Part shown: positions 32,845 to 45,552 of the stretch, piece by piece
How the letters are laid out: each line of letters starts with the position of its first letter
Numbering within the stretch: the first letter of the stretch is position 1
DNA from: Xenopus tropicalis
Lineage: Eukaryota; Chordata; Amphibia; Anura; Pipidae
DNA: 64,000 bases
Assembly: GCF_000004195.4 (NCBI RefSeq)
Contig: NC_030683.2
Span: forward strand, 71,395,764 to 71,459,763
Direction: 5' to 3'
Notes under the pieces: generated by a model
The model's input: only the letters and a program-made list of their open reading frames with translations
What the model was told of the DNA's origin: nothing
The model's database searches: none
Translations under genes and position numbers: made by a program

Positions 32845-33958
32845 AAAGTGCTATTATTATCGTTATTGTTAAAGTTTTTGTTACCTGCTACATTTGTTTT
32901 CTGCGCACAGAATTCCAAATACTGTCTACATGACAACCCAGGGCAAATTCCCGATATTTACTTTTGGATAATGTATAGATAGTTTAACCTGACTTTTGGC
33001 CATTGACTTGATTCACTATGGACAATTCTTTACACCATAATATCTAATACGATTTGATATTCAGTAAATAAATCTATGTCTCCTCCTGTTTCTTAACATT
33101 CTGCAGAATGTTTATTACAAGTTTGACACATACTAAATCTTAAACTATGGAATAATCTGAATTGGCTTCATTTATATATTGATACCGCATTTTTTATCAT
33201 ATTTGACACCATTTTAAAATGCAATATATTCAAAAAGAATTCTGTGGAGGGTAGAGCAGCATACCAGTTAAATGTGTCCCAATGTCAGGTTTTAAGTGTC
33301 AGTGTCGGTTTCATTTATTGCCTGTAATTTTTTTGGGTCACTATTATGTCTATTTATAACATTCTCAAATGTATTTAAAATATTTATCTTCTGAACAGCC
33401 AACCAGCAGAAACAATGCCATTATATAGAAACTGTACGTCCATCATTGTTGGAATAAACAATGATTGTGTCAGGTTTACTAACACAGTTGCAGTAATGTC
33501 ACAGCATCTTTTATATGGTTAGACAGGGATTTTGAAACCATATCTGGCATATTGTGACAAGGACAAAGATATTAGTCCCACACTCACAGGCTGAAAGGAA
33601 AAAATAGTGGCAACATTTCTCAGACAAGAAGACTTTCAAGATGAGAAAGAAAGTGGCGGTGTCAGTCACAAAATGATTTTAGGAGACTGAAATTGACAAC
33701 TTCAAAAATTAATCAGACTGAGTCACTGATGCTGGTACAAAAAAGATTGGGTAAACAAGCAAAAAGGCAGATGAAAACTGAGAAGCAAATATATATATAT
33801 ATATATATATATGTTGGTAAGGGCTGCATGACACTTACACTTTTATTCTGTATTAGAAAGTATTCTAAGGGTGTGGCGAAGATGTTAGCCTTTTCATAAT
33901 AATTTTAAATTGCAAATCTCCTGTTTTCAATTCCAGATGAAGGAATCCATTACATTAC
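32845..33958. other. AT-rich stretch, no gene seen
   Basis: Contains an (AT)n run at 33788-33812 and nothing else recognisable. Confidence 0.55.
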
Positions 33959-34548
33959 TGTCAGGAGCGCTTTGGCAAGGAGAGGGGTTAAACCTACCTG
34001 AAACCTTCCACCAATCAATTTCTGGGGGAGGCTTTTTAGAGAGGTTGCCTCTAAACCTCTACAGGTTTTGTGTGTTAAAGTTGGCTGTTGTAGAAATCTT
34101 ATTTCTGTTAGTAAGTGAGCTCCAGCTATAAGTTAGTATTTGACCTTGACCTGTCCAACTTTGATTTGTGTTGATCCCTGGGCACAACATTGTTTAGCTT
34201 CTTGGTTAAAGCCTGGCTCTGTTCTAGTTTCTGGCTCTGTTTAATGCCTAGGACTCCACTATCGGTTCCCCCCTTGTGTATGATCAAGCTAGCTAGCCTC
34301 CTGTCTATGCTCCTGTTTTACCCCTTAGTACTGCACCTCCTCCTTCGTGTATGAACTGTTCATCTGACCATTCTTCCTCTCCTGGTGTTGTGAGTTAAAG
34401 TCCTGCATCCAGATATACTCTCAAGCAAAGACCTGGGGATGGTTAATATAATTCTAGGCACTGTAGTGGGAATATAGTTCTAATAATATCTGATAATATA
34501 TAATCTAATAAAGTTCTAATAAGCACCTTGAGTCTCTAGGGTCACACA
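33959..34548 (+). mobile_element. Possible solo LTR
   Basis: It begins TGTCAGGAGCGC and ends near GGGTCACACA, with an AATAAA at about 34507, roughly 40 bp before the end. The pyrimidine-rich interior (CTGGCTCTG repeats, CTCCTCCTTCG) resembles gypsy-type LTRs. The 5-bp flanks do not match, so the boundaries are unproven. Confidence 0.35.
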
Positions 34549-34575
34549 TTCTGTACTGATATTACTATTAGTGTC

Positions 34576-35140
34576 TTAAAGGAGAACTAAACCCTAAAAA
34601 TGAATATGGATAAAAATGCTATATTTTATATACTGTACTTACTGTGGCAGCCTAAAGTTTCAGCATCTCAGTAGCTGCAATTATCCCAAACTTCAACTTG
34701 TCTCAGCAGCCCCCCATCTTGGAAATTGTCTGCGACACTCACATGCTCAGTGTGCTCTAGCAGCTGTTGAGAAGCTGAGTTTAGTGTTCATTGAAATTAA
34801 CAAGTGGAAAATTAGGTTTGTCATATAAGCTGATGCTACAGGGCTGATTATTAATTCTAATTCCACTAATTTCTGAGCTGCCATATAGAAATTATCTATA
34901 TTAATTACTAGTCAACCTTATATTATGACATTTATATTCTGTATATACAATATATTGTGTGTTGGTGCCTAAGCTCAGGTAACTGTGCTGGAAATCAGTA
35001 GACAATGACATGGGGAGCACCTGGGGAATCTTTGGAGGCACAGATATTAACTGTGGGGGCTGTGGTTGCCTTGGGCTGGTACAGAATCCCAAAACACAAT
35101 GTACAACATTTCTGCCCTACTTCTCCTAGTTCTCCTTGCA
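34576..35140. mobile_element. TTAA-type MITE (AGGAGAACTAAAC family)
   Basis: AGGAGAACTAAACCC follows TTAA at 34576-34579. The element runs 557 bp to TCCTAGTTCTCCT at 35136, an inverted copy of the start; the right TTAA has become TGCA. Internal landmarks such as GCTGATGCTACAGGGCTGATT and TGCCTTGGGCTGGTACAGAA belong to a very common Xenopus repeat that I recognise. TTAA targeting fits piggyBac-like transposition. Confidence 0.8.
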
Positions 35141-35527
35141 TCCCCAGTCTATGTGGATGAATTGTGCGCAGTGCACCTATTGACACAGGGGAACTTTAAA
35201 GGTACTGGCATGGATAGAATCAAATGCAGATGTAATTTTGACAACATTCTACCTCAGAACATTTTCAGAGCAATTTGATATGATTTGCATTGAAGTGTAT
35301 GCACAATTACATACATTTTAATGCACTGGGGGCAATTTCTATTGCCTCTATTGTGGGATGGATTGTAGTTTACAACAATGACAACTTGTGCCCAAAATTG
35401 TTCTTTGCACACTGCACTTGTGCAAATGAGCCATATATTTTGGCTACATAATCTCTGTGCACAAAGTTAATGCTTTTCTGAGTTTCATAGAGATACAATT
35501 AAACATATTCATTCTGAGAAAGAACAA

Positions 35528-36279
35528 CCCATATGTAGAGATGTAGCGAACTGTTCGCCGGCGAACTAATTCGCACGAAAATTGGGTGTTCGCAAGTTTG
35601 CAAGTTCGCGAACTTTTAGCGATGTTCGCAATTTTGGGTTCGCCTTAGCTGGAGCCAAATTTTGACCTCTCCCCCCAGAGCCAGCAGATACATGGCAGCC
35701 AATCAGGCAGCTCTCCCTCCTGGACCACCCCCGGACCACTCCCTTCCATATATAAACCAAAGCCCAGCAGCCATTTTACATTCTGCCCGTGTGTGCTTGA
35801 TGAGTTAGCATAGGGAGAGAGCTGTGCAGGGGTTTGAGGGGCAGTTTAGGTAGCTTTGCTGACTAGTAATCTACTTTCTACTGCTCTGTATGTAGCTGCT
35901 GTGGGCAGCTGTCCTGCTGATCTCATCTGCTGTAACCCAATAGTCCTTGTAAAAGCAGTTTATTACACAAGTTTAGAAATGTAGTGTGATTTCTGCCCTT
36001 TACAGCACAAAACGCAACGCTGTGTCAACAACGTATTTTTCAGAGAAATTTTTGCCCTTGATCCCCCTCCGGCATGCCACTGTCCAGGTCGTGGCACCCT
36101 TTAAACAACTTTAAAATCAGTTTTCTGGCCAGAAATGGCTTTTCTAGGTTTTAAAGTTCGCCTTCTCATTGAAGTCTATGGGGTTCGCAAAGTTCGCAAA
36201 AGTTCGCACTTTTTGGCAGAAGTTCGCGAACGGCTTCGCGAACTTTTTTTGTGAGGTTCGCTACATCCCTACCCATATG
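35528..36279. mobile_element. hAT-type MITE, TAGAGATGTAGCGAAC family, 736 bp
   Basis: The element 35536-36271 begins TAGAGATGTAGCGAAC and ends GTTCGCTACATCCCTA. It is flanked by an exact CCCATATG duplication (35528-35535 and 36272-36279). Subterminal GTTCGCCGGCGAAC and tandem TTCGCGAAC palindromes make the ends CpG-rich. The middle (35790-36110) is AT-balanced non-coding sequence. Confidence 0.92.
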
Positions 36280-37504
36280 GCATCACAACAATTTTCAGAA
36301 ATGCAAAGATGTAAAGCATTTATGGGAGTGTACTTGGACTAAAGCTATCCATACATGTACTATCTTTTGAAACAAAGTTTTATACAATTATTGGTACATA
36401 TATGGTGGCCCACAGATTCCATCCTATATCCATGCACTATGAATATTGGGAGCTGAGGGAATCAGGCAGGTTTCAAACTTTTATCTTACATAGAAAAATG
36501 ACCACACACGCACTCTTCATTAGATTTATTTGTTTATTTGTGCAAAAATTCTTACATCCTTTTATTTTCTACATCAAACTAAAAGTTATTTTAAGGTTTT
36601 TTAAAGTGCACTATTCCTTTTAAAAAACAAACATAGTGTAAGTAAAATTTTTAAAGATTAAAATGCCCTTTTCCATAATGAAATTATTTATTGCGGTGCA
36701 TAAGATCATTATCTTAATAAATAATGCCCACTTGCAATTTCATCAGGGATTAACAATCTAACGGATGGTAAAAAATGTGATATAGGTCTAATCTGTTTAA
36801 ATGCCAACATCTTATTAGTTTCTCTGTGTTACAATTTGCTGACTTATTACATATGTTGGTAATACCTCATAGAGCTGAATGATGGAAAGAGCTGCTGATA
36901 TAACCTTCATCTTCTTTTGTCTTTAAATGTGTCAATTCAATTAAAAAATGACCCTGATAATAAGGAATGCATTAAAAATTAGGAAGATTATATGGTGGGA
37001 TTTCCCATTTTTATATTTAACTCTTCAGATCTTGTGTAAGTAAGTTATGGCGGAAGATGCGAAAAATGCGTAAAAAAATTACACTGTCTTATAAGTGGTG
37101 AAGTCTGGCAATGTGTGGTACATTATGTCCAAATATTTCCCAACATGTAGTAAGTAAGCAAGTTGTAATGGCCACAATTCTCAAATGATATGAATGAGAA
37201 TGTGGGCACTTTTGGCCAGCAATGTCAATAGCATTAGCTTGAGATTGTCTTGGTACGAATCTCAGCGCTTATTGACACAACTTACTGTAAGGTCCCTGAC
37301 CGCCGATCTTAGATTTAGTAATCCGTGGGAGCCCTCCTACCAGGACAAAGGTGTATACGGGGACAAGAACGACACAACTCCAATGGAAGTTCAAACTTGT
37401 CCAGTTTATTCTTACGTGATCATAGTATTTATACCCCTTATGTACTCTAACCAATCCTTTGTGAGCTGTCCATAATTTTTAAGCATGTGTAACATGTGTA
37501 AAGA
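36280..37504. other. Stretch with no gene seen
   Basis: Mostly AT-rich. The 37230-37450 part is GC-richer (CCGCCGATCTTAG, GTATACGGGGACAAG) and may be a retroelement end, but no limits could be set. Confidence 0.45.
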
Positions 37505-37622
37505 AACATATATAAGGTTTATGTATGTGAGTGTATAGATAGGTCAGTATAGGTTTGTGTGTGCTGGGTTCACTTTGAAGGGTTGAACTTGATGGACTCC
37601 TATGTAACCCTATGTAACTATG
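37505..37622 (+). mobile_element. CR1-like LINE 3' end, second copy
   Basis: TTATGTATGTGAGTGTATAG, GTGTGCTGGGTTCACTTTG and GGGTTGAACTTGATGGACTC are followed by two CTATGTAAC units. It is the same family and orientation as 23120-23342, but shorter and lacking the TTTTTTCAAC block. Confidence 0.7.
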
Positions 37623-38419
37623 CACCATCTTATATTTAGGCAGAATTTTTGTTTTTCGCATAATTGTAGTTACACTGATTTTATTGTGTGGGTCATACAG
37701 CGGAAATAGATATTTTAGTGTGAACTTTAGGGTATTTAAACCTGTTTAGTGGCAAGAGTAAGCAAAGATAAATTTTCCCCCAATGAAGCACATCGGATTG
37801 TGGGCTACTACACTGTACTGGTAAGCTGAATATCAACTGATACTTGTGCAAGTGCAATGACTTTTATTTAATAAATCACAGATCTGTTTTACACTATGGT
37901 AGTGGGCCCCTCCTCTATATTTGTGGTTTGACCAACTGTGGAGGCGGCAGCACCCCTAAGTAGAATTGGAGACATTAATCATTTTGGTACACTTGAAAGG
38001 GGACCTTGATGTTGGATGCACAATGTATGGATTTTTAAATCAAAATATTACAAAAGATACATCCTGAATGGCACATGTTAGAGGGTTAAATTATGGCTTG
38101 TATTCAATCTTCTAAAATCATTTCTTAAAAATTGAAAGAAGAAAAGAAAAAAGGTTGGAAAAAAATAAATGTCCTCACTTCACATCTATCACTTTCACTT
38201 GGGCTAATACATTTTTGCAACAATTAGTTAAAACATGTAGCTTTCACTGTAACCAACTGTAACCAATTGTGGTCACTTATATACATTGTAGCATGCTTAT
38301 TTATTCAATTTGGTGGTTCTCTACCTATCTATGAAACCCACACCAGCGGCTGAATTCACAAAGCCTCCTGTACAAGGTCTGGGGAACGTATGTGGTGGAA
38401 ATCCCGTAAACAAGCGGAC
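37623..38419. other. Stretch with no gene seen
   Basis: No coding sequence or repeat could be identified. Confidence 0.5.
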
Positions 38420-38780
38420 TTTATCTATTATAAATTCCTATTGTTGTGCCTTAACTGTGCCTTGTCAAAGGCTAAACAGGAGTACTATAATACCCTTATA
38501 AACAATAACAAATCCAACCCATGATGCCTGTTTTCTATATTTATTACCCTTCTGCATCCCTCATCAACTCACTTAACTCACTTAACTTTTTGCACTCTCC
38601 CCAGGACTTTGCTAATTTCTTCGCAAACAAAGTAGAGTCCATCTGCTATCAGATTCCCACCTCTACAAACCAGCTTCTCCTTCCTTAGCCCCCTTCCGGC
38701 TTCTCTTGTCATCTCAGCTCACAACTTGCTCTCTTGACCATATGCCTTCTTCTCTGCTTAAACACTGTGTTGCTGATCCA
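38420..38780 (+). pseudogene. LINE ORF2 linker remnant
   Basis: In shifting plus-strand frames short stretches read AKQEYYNTLI and, near 38600-38640, DFANFFANKVESIC. These resemble the linker between endonuclease and reverse transcriptase of CR1/L2-type LINE proteins. Frameshifts and in-frame stops interrupt them and no RT motif follows. The family call rests on these motifs only. Confidence 0.4.
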
Positions 38781-39702
38781 CACACAGGATCCTACATTGT
38801 GTAAATGCTTCTCACCCCAAGTACCCTTGCCCTTTTCTTGGGGATCAGTTTTCTGTTAGAACAGATATGATTACTAGGCAGCTGTGTCTACCTTTAGTAG
38901 GTATTTTTTGTACATGCCTTGTGTACCTTATAATGCCCTGTTGTCTTTTTTAAAGGGTTAAACCTATTCAAGGGCTTTTTTTGGTGTTCTTACTCCTGCT
39001 AAGTGTTTCTTACAGACGCCTTGCGATCTGCACCAAAATAGGCATACATGTTATGTATGCCTCCTGGTGAGTAGGGGAGTAAATATTTCACACTTTATTT
39101 GATGTTACCATGTGCAGGAGTGTCTTGATGTCTCTCACTTCTGGAAGTGACAAGCTGGTATGCTTAATGGGTTAGCATTCTAGAGGGTGACCTTTGACAA
39201 TATGTCCTCTGTTTTCCTCATTCTGGTAGTTTGCTAACACATCTCATTCTGTGGTTTAGAGTCTATGCTGTAGGATTATTCTTATCCTTTTCTTATACTA
39301 GGGCTTCCACCTGGAGTTGTTTATGTATTCACTTATAGAGGCTGCATGTTTGTGGGCTGTCTCTCCAATGTTAGAACATTCTTATTACAGGTTTCTGATA
39401 GAGCCAATTGCCCTCCCATTTGGAAAGAGTAGCTTGCTACATCCCGGTAAGTACTGACATGGAGTTCAGCTAGGGAAAAGGGAAGATAGCTTAAAGATTG
39501 CTTCATTCTTACCGTGATCTTCCTTTTCTTGATGAAATCCTTGTCAGTGTGTTCCCCCATTTTTCAGGTAACTTCAGAAGCTTGTTAAAAATACACCTGT
39601 AGGTGGGTTGGGTTACTCTTTTAAAGATTTGAGGAGGGTCCTTCTGATGAGATCCGGAGGGAGAGGCTATCCCGGTAAGCACTGTTTGTCTACGAAAGAA
39701 AG
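38781..39702. other. Stretch with no gene seen
   Basis: Pyrimidine-rich, without recognisable element or coding sequence. Confidence 0.5.
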
Positions 39703-39960
39703 ATCATGGTTAGAGATGTAGCGAACTGTTCGCCGGCGAACTCATTCTGGCGATGTTCGCCATTTTGGGTTCACCGCGTTTTTTTTGCGCCACGTTTTTT
39801 CGCCTCGGTTTTTTCCGCCGCATTTTTTCGCTTCGGTTTTTCGCCTTTGCGTATACATAGGAATAGCTTGCGTTTTTTTTTTGGCGTTATTTTTTGGCGA
39901 AAGTCCGCGAACAGGTTCGCGAACATTTTTGGCGATGTTCGCTACATCCCTAATCATGGT
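39703..39960. mobile_element. hAT-type MITE, TAGAGATGTAGCGAAC family, 242 bp
   Basis: The element 39711-39952 starts TAGAGATGTAGCGAAC and ends TTCGCTACATCCCTA, with an exact ATCATGGT duplication (39703-39710 and 39953-39960). It shares both termini with the 736-bp copy at 35536 but has a different short interior of TTTTTTCGCC-type repeats. CpGs are well preserved, suggesting a young insertion. Confidence 0.93.
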
Positions 39961-40920
39961 AAGTATGAAAAAATCTTCCCTTATCTAATTACAAAACCAA
40001 ACACATTGAGCCTACAATACCGCATTTTATAAGTCAGTGCAACCTTTATTGCACCACTCTTGACTCTTGTATAATTACAAAAGCTTGTACCTACATACCA
40101 TCACTTGTTACCTCATACCATCACTTGTTACCGTCCTTCCTCATCTATTACTTAGCAATAATTTGCTTTAGCCACTAACCCACAATCTCTACACATTCTT
40201 CTTGCTAAGTGTGCTAGCCATACCAAAAACTTACTTCAGCACACATGTTGGACTACTCAACAGCGCTGGACTACTCAACACTGACGCACATTTCGCAAAC
40301 TGCTTAGTCAAGGCAAATTAAAGTTCTATTTAGATGAGGGCACTTTTAAATCCTTGTCACCCCCATAGATAACTGGTTAGTATTTTTCAACCAATCTCAG
40401 TAGTTTACTGCTTATTTACAACCTCCCCTAACAGAATTACATAGAGTGTAAACATACTAAATTTATTCCAGGGTCCATTTAATTGCTTGCCGAAATAATC
40501 ATGTAATCAATCAATGTAATCAATGCACTTTCTTTTATTTATTCACTCATTAATTAAAGAATTATGTTGATATTCTTTTAACATTTTTTAGTTATTTGAT
40601 GTAAAAATGTAAAATCATTTGATTAATTGATCTGTATGAACTTTTAGGGTTAGTGCCAACTTATACAATAAATACACCATAATATATTTCAAATTTCACT
40701 TGCATGTATTAATAAAGCTTAATCCAATGTGAGTCATATCCAATGTGACAATCACCATAGGTATATATTACCAATGGGGTTCAGTTAAAATGTTGCAGGT
40801 ATGTACATACACATAAAGGGTAAAATAGTAAAGTACCCGAAATATTCCTATACAAAAATAGCTAAACACAATATGAATATATACTATAAAATGTACCAGT
40901 ATAGCAGAAGTATAATTAAA
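39961..40920. other. AT-rich stretch, no gene seen
   Basis: Contains a short direct duplication of CATACCATCACTTGTTACC at about 40095-40131. Nothing else is recognised. Confidence 0.5.
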
Positions 40921-42600
40921 CTTCATGTTGGGTTGAAAAACATGAAGTCACTGAATGGGCTCTGCCCACTTTTTCTAACCTTGGACCACAGTTATATAGT
41001 AAAAACTACTGTGCAAAGTTTGGGGATCCTGGTTTTAATAGTGTCTGAATGGCAGCAACTTAAATTTCCCCACTGAAAGTCAACGAGTGACATCTGATTG
41101 GCGGTTGGTGGCTCCACCCCCTTTTTCTAACCTGGAACTGCAGTTACCCAGTGACTAACTCTGCAAAGTTTAGGGACCCTAGGATTAATAGTTAAAAAAT
41201 GGCAACAGCTAAAATTTAAACCAATAAAAGTCAATAGGGGAATTGTGATTGGTGGTTGGTGGGTGTGCCCACTTTTTCTAACCCTGAACCACATTTACCT
41301 GGTGACTAGCTCTGCAAAGTTTGGAGTATTAATATTTAAAGAATGGCCGCATTTTAAATGTAAACATATGAAGTCTACAGGTGAAATCTGATTGGTTGTT
41401 GTTGGCCCCGCCCACTTTTCTAAACTTGGAACATAGTCACCCAGTGACAAACTGTGCAAAGTTTGGGGACCCTGACATTAAACATGTGAGAATGGCAGCA
41501 GTTAAAATTTTCCCACTGAAAACAATGAAAGAAATGTGATTGGCTTTTGGCAGCCCCGCCCACTTTTTCTAACCTTGAGTATGAAGTCAACTTGAGCCCT
41601 GCCACTTTTTCAAAACTAAAACTGAAGTCCCCTAGTGACCAACTGTGAAAAGTTTGGGGACCCTGGTGTTAATTCTGTGAGAATGGCAGCAGATTGAATT
41701 TCCCCATTGAAAGTCAATAGGTAAACTCTGATTGGTGGTTGGTGGCTCCGCCCACTTTTTCTCACCTTGAACCACAGTTACCTGGTGCCTAACCCTGCAA
41801 AGTTTGGGGACCCCGGTGTTATTACTGTGAGAATGGCAGCAGGTTGGATTTCCACTAAGTCAATAGGTAAAATCTGATTGGCTGTTCACAACAACAATCA
41901 TCATATTTTCATTCAGGCTGACCCCATGACTATGTGATTCAAGTTTGGGGAGTGTAGCCTCAAAGCTGTAAGATTGGCAGCAGTTTCAATTTTCCTATAA
42001 AAGGCAATAGGTAAAATTTGATTGGCTGTTGTTGGCCCCTCCCACTTTGCAGTTTTTTTTTAAAAAAAAACTTGAATGCGTAGTCACCCAGTTTGGAAAA
42101 TCTGGCATCAAACCAATAAAAATCAATAGGTGAAATTTGATTGGCTGTTGGCTCTGCCCACTTTCCAAAACTAAAACTGCAGTCCCCTAGTGACCAAGTG
42201 TAAAAAGTTTGGGGACCCTGGTGTTATTACTGTGAGAATGGCAGCAGGCTGGATTTCCGCCAAATCAATAGGTAAAATCTGATTGGCTGTTCACAGCTCC
42301 TCACACTTTTGGGCATCCAACAATCATCATATTTTCATTCAGACTGACCCCATGACTGTGTGATTCAAGTTTGGGGAGTGTAGCCTCAAAGCTGTAAGAT
42401 TGGCAGCAGTTTCAATTTTCCCATTAAAGTCAATGGGTGAAATTTGATTGGTTGTTGTTGGCCCCTCCCACTTTGGGGTCAACAAATGTCGCTGTTTCAT
42501 TCGGCGTGACCCCATGATTATGTTAATCAAGTTTGGGGGGTGTAGCTTCAAAGCTGTAAGAATGGCAGCAGTTTGAAAATCTTCCCTGATTCAGCTTTTT
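40921..42600. repeat. 145-bp tandem repeat array, about 10 units
   Basis: Each unit carries a TGATTGGYTGTTGGTGGC segment, a CCGCCCACTTTTTCTAACC segment, an ACCACAGTTACCCAGTGAC segment, then GCAAAGTTTGGGGACCCTGG and GTGAGAATGGCAGCAG. ATTGG anchors lie near 41096, 41247, 41390, 41538, 41730, 41876, 42020, 42139, 42281 and 42446, mostly 142-151 bp apart. A CATCATATTTTCATTCAG variant at 41897 and 42322 shows a 425-bp higher-order period. The left edge has CTTCATGTTGGGTTGAAA. Confidence 0.88.
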
Positions 42601-44645
42601 TTCCCAGAAACCCAGAATCATTGTGGGGTATTTAGGGAGAATACCTTTTAGGGGAAGGACAGAGGAGCATTGGCTCCAATGCTCTCAGACTCTCTCTTTT
42701 TCTGCAGTTAGAAAGAAGTGGATCTGCTCCCTTCTGCCTCCCCGCAGGGGCGCTGCTGCCATGGGGCGAGTTGAAGAACCAAGCTCATGGTGGCTCCATG
42801 GCTAGAAAGGCCCCTGCTGTTCCATATAACTGTACTGACAATCACAGCTTCAGTCTGCATGTAGTTAAACTGAGATCAGCCCAAAAATGCTTGCTTTCAT
42901 GTTTTCGGGTCAACCTATGCTTGTGCTATGTCTAGCTACACGTAGGCGAAGCTGTAAGTGTCAATACAGCTATACAGAGAGTGCTTCTCTCAACCTGCAG
43001 AAAAAATGCAGGCCAAAGGAAGTGTAGGCGATGCTCTTGCCCTCGCCTCTATGTCACCAATGTTTTTCCTATGCAGATTACAAGCATATCAAGCATAATA
43101 TTGCACTGCAGTTTACCCCATGAGGAAGCCTCTTGCATATAAACTCTGTGACTGTGGTTTGAAAATGTGCATGCGTAAAGTAAAAGGAAATGATTTGTTA
43201 TGCACAGCACTTTTTAATGCCTCATATGCTGTATTCATGATGCAGTTAAATAGAAGCTGAAAATGGAACTAGGAACTAATTCTTCCAAACACTTAACAAT
43301 GATGTATAGCATGAGTGTATTGCAACCATTTTCACAGTGAATGGGTTAATTTGAACAATCCTTATGTGGATGCAAAAGTGTATAATTGTTTGTACCAGAC
43401 CTGCCACCCCAGCTTGTGATTCTGGGAGACACCTCAGGCCTCCGTAAAGTTTAAATGCATCGAGCAGATGAAGAGTTGTAAAGCTGAATGTTTTCTGCCC
43501 TACAGTTACAAGAATGTTGCCTTTTATTCTCCCTGTCCTATCATTACTGTATTTTTACTTCACTGTCAGCTGTGAAAACCCTGCTAGAGTCAGAAACAGC
43601 CACAGGCATCTTACCCTTTAACTGCCAAGAAGACGAGTAAATAATTCTCAGCCTACACAGTACATCATTGTCGGTGAAAAGTTCCCAACCATCATAATGT
43701 GAGCTACCTCCTAATAGAGTTCAGTCTGTTTGCTGCTGTCCATTATGTGCCATTTTCTTACACATTTGAAGGTCAGTGTGTGCCAGTAATGGACGAGCTT
43801 ATGCACTGAACCCTTTCTCTGTACAGCCTCTCAGGGTCTACTGATTGAAAGTGGACGCACTTGGTCTGCCTACAATCTTTTCATTTCCTAGTACTATATA
43901 GCTGAATACAGGTGGAGCTTTGCAGCTTGCCCCATTGATTTGCTTCAATACTATGTTTCTCAAATAGCTTATGTGTACATATAGAGCATAGAGCAACAAT
44001 CCAACAATAACTCACATTATTAATTTTGTCTATGTACGAATCTGGCTCTGAAATCTGAAAAGACAATACATTTGTGATGTGTTTGTGCTAGAAATTGCTT
44101 TTTTTGCCACAAATTACAAAGCAAAAGAAAAAATGAACAGCACAACAGTACAGGAGAAACTAATTTTTATGTACCAGACCCTTGGCATTTTTCAGAAATG
44201 CCCTTCTGCACAGAAAGGTTGAAGATAATATGCATAAGAAATGTGTGAATTAATTTTTTACAGTGTGCTTGGCTTTTCTTAAAATAGCACCCTGCTCCCT
44301 TGCATAGCGCATGTACAGTAAGTCTGCGAAGCCTGATCTACTGTTGTATCCTACAAACATCGTATGGGGTAATACTTGTGCTGTATGTAATGATTCTTTT
44401 TTTATGTAGAAAACATTACATGGCTGCTAAACTATGCTTTACATATTTCTATTTTTCTCATTACAGCAAACATTTGGCTTATAATATCATCTGTACTTTG
44501 TATTGTAGCAGGGGATTGCGAGGTTTGTAAGTGTCTTCAAAATGTGATGCCAATACATCGAACAAGAGTAACGTACTGTGTGTGTGTATATATATATTTC
44601 ATAAAATATATATTTATAGATACAAATACACATGAAAGGGATGTA
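42601..44645. other. Stretch between the two arrays, no gene seen
   Basis: 42600-42830 is GC-richer (CTGCCTCCCCGCAGGGGCG) and could belong to the array element. The rest is AT-rich and featureless. Confidence 0.5.
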
Positions 44646-44936
44646 AACTTCATGTTGGTTTGAAAATTGTGAAGTCACTGAATGAAATCTGATCTGTTGT
44701 TGGCTCAGCCCACTTTTTCTAACCTTGGACCACAGTTATTTAGTAAAAACCACTGTGCAAAGTTTCGGGACCCTGGTTTTAATAGTGTCTGAATGGCAGC
44801 AATTTAAATTTCCCTACTGTAAGTCAAAGTGTGATGTCTGATTGGCGGTTGGTGGCTCCACTCACATTTTTTTTTTATATTAGATTCAACATTATTGTCA
44901 TTACATGTGTATAAATACAGGGTAATGAAATGTGAT

Positions 44937-45248
44937 TTACCATCTAATCAGAAATGCAAAAAAAGCAACGTACAGTATAGTACAGTGAAGCAAATTTTGT
45001 ATGTACATCAAGCAGCTAAGTGCCCTGTAATCTGACTCGTTGTTACTGATGAGTCCAATCACTGTAGTGTTATCTGCAAACTTAACAATGGAGTTAGATC
45101 CATACATGGGCTTGCAGTCATGGGTAAAGAGGGAGTAGAGGAATGAGCTCAGCACACAGCCCTGTGGCACGCCAGTATTGAGTATAATGGTGGAAGAGAG
45201 ATTGTGACCAGACTTAACATGCTGAGGTCTGTTGGTCAAACAATCCAT
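44937..45248 (-). pseudogene. LINE reverse transcriptase, palm C-terminal part
   Basis: A 103-codon segment with [15 protein letters not shown] (RT motif B) and [11 protein letters not shown]. The catalytic FADD signature of motif C reads FADN here, so the second aspartate is lost. Together with the frameshifts this copy is dead. Confidence 0.85.
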
Positions 45249-45290
45249 GATCCAATTACAGAGAGAAGCACTGATTTGAAGATCCCTAAG

Positions 45291-45521
45291 TTAAGTGATT
45301 AACTTGGAGGGAACAACAGTGTTAAATGCTGAACTGAAATCAACAAACAGCATTCTTGCATAAGTGTTCTTGTTATCCAGATGTGAAAGTACACAATGCA
45401 GTGCTGTGGATACAGCATCCTCTGTACTTCTGTTACTACGGTAGGCAAACTGGTGAGGGTCCAATGAAAGCGGCAGACACTTCTTATGGTGTGCAAGGAC
45501 CAACTGCTCAAAGCACTTCAT
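45291..45521 (-). pseudogene. LINE reverse transcriptase, central part
   Basis: A 76-codon segment with [17 protein letters not shown] and [15 protein letters not shown]. The [10 protein letters not shown] block is the RT motif A and keeps its catalytic aspartate. It lies directly downstream of the 45553-45828 piece on the minus strand but in another frame. Confidence 0.85.
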
Positions 45522-45552
45522 AACAATAGGTGTGAGTGCTACAAGGCAGTAG

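Noticed and set aside
33959..34548. Confident LTR call
   Set aside because: TG...CA ends and AATAAA are present, but the flanking 5-mers do not match, so it is kept only as a low-confidence feature.
39706..40032. 108-codon Phe/Arg-rich frame
   Set aside because: Covers a hAT MITE; the composition comes from TTTTTCGCC repeats.
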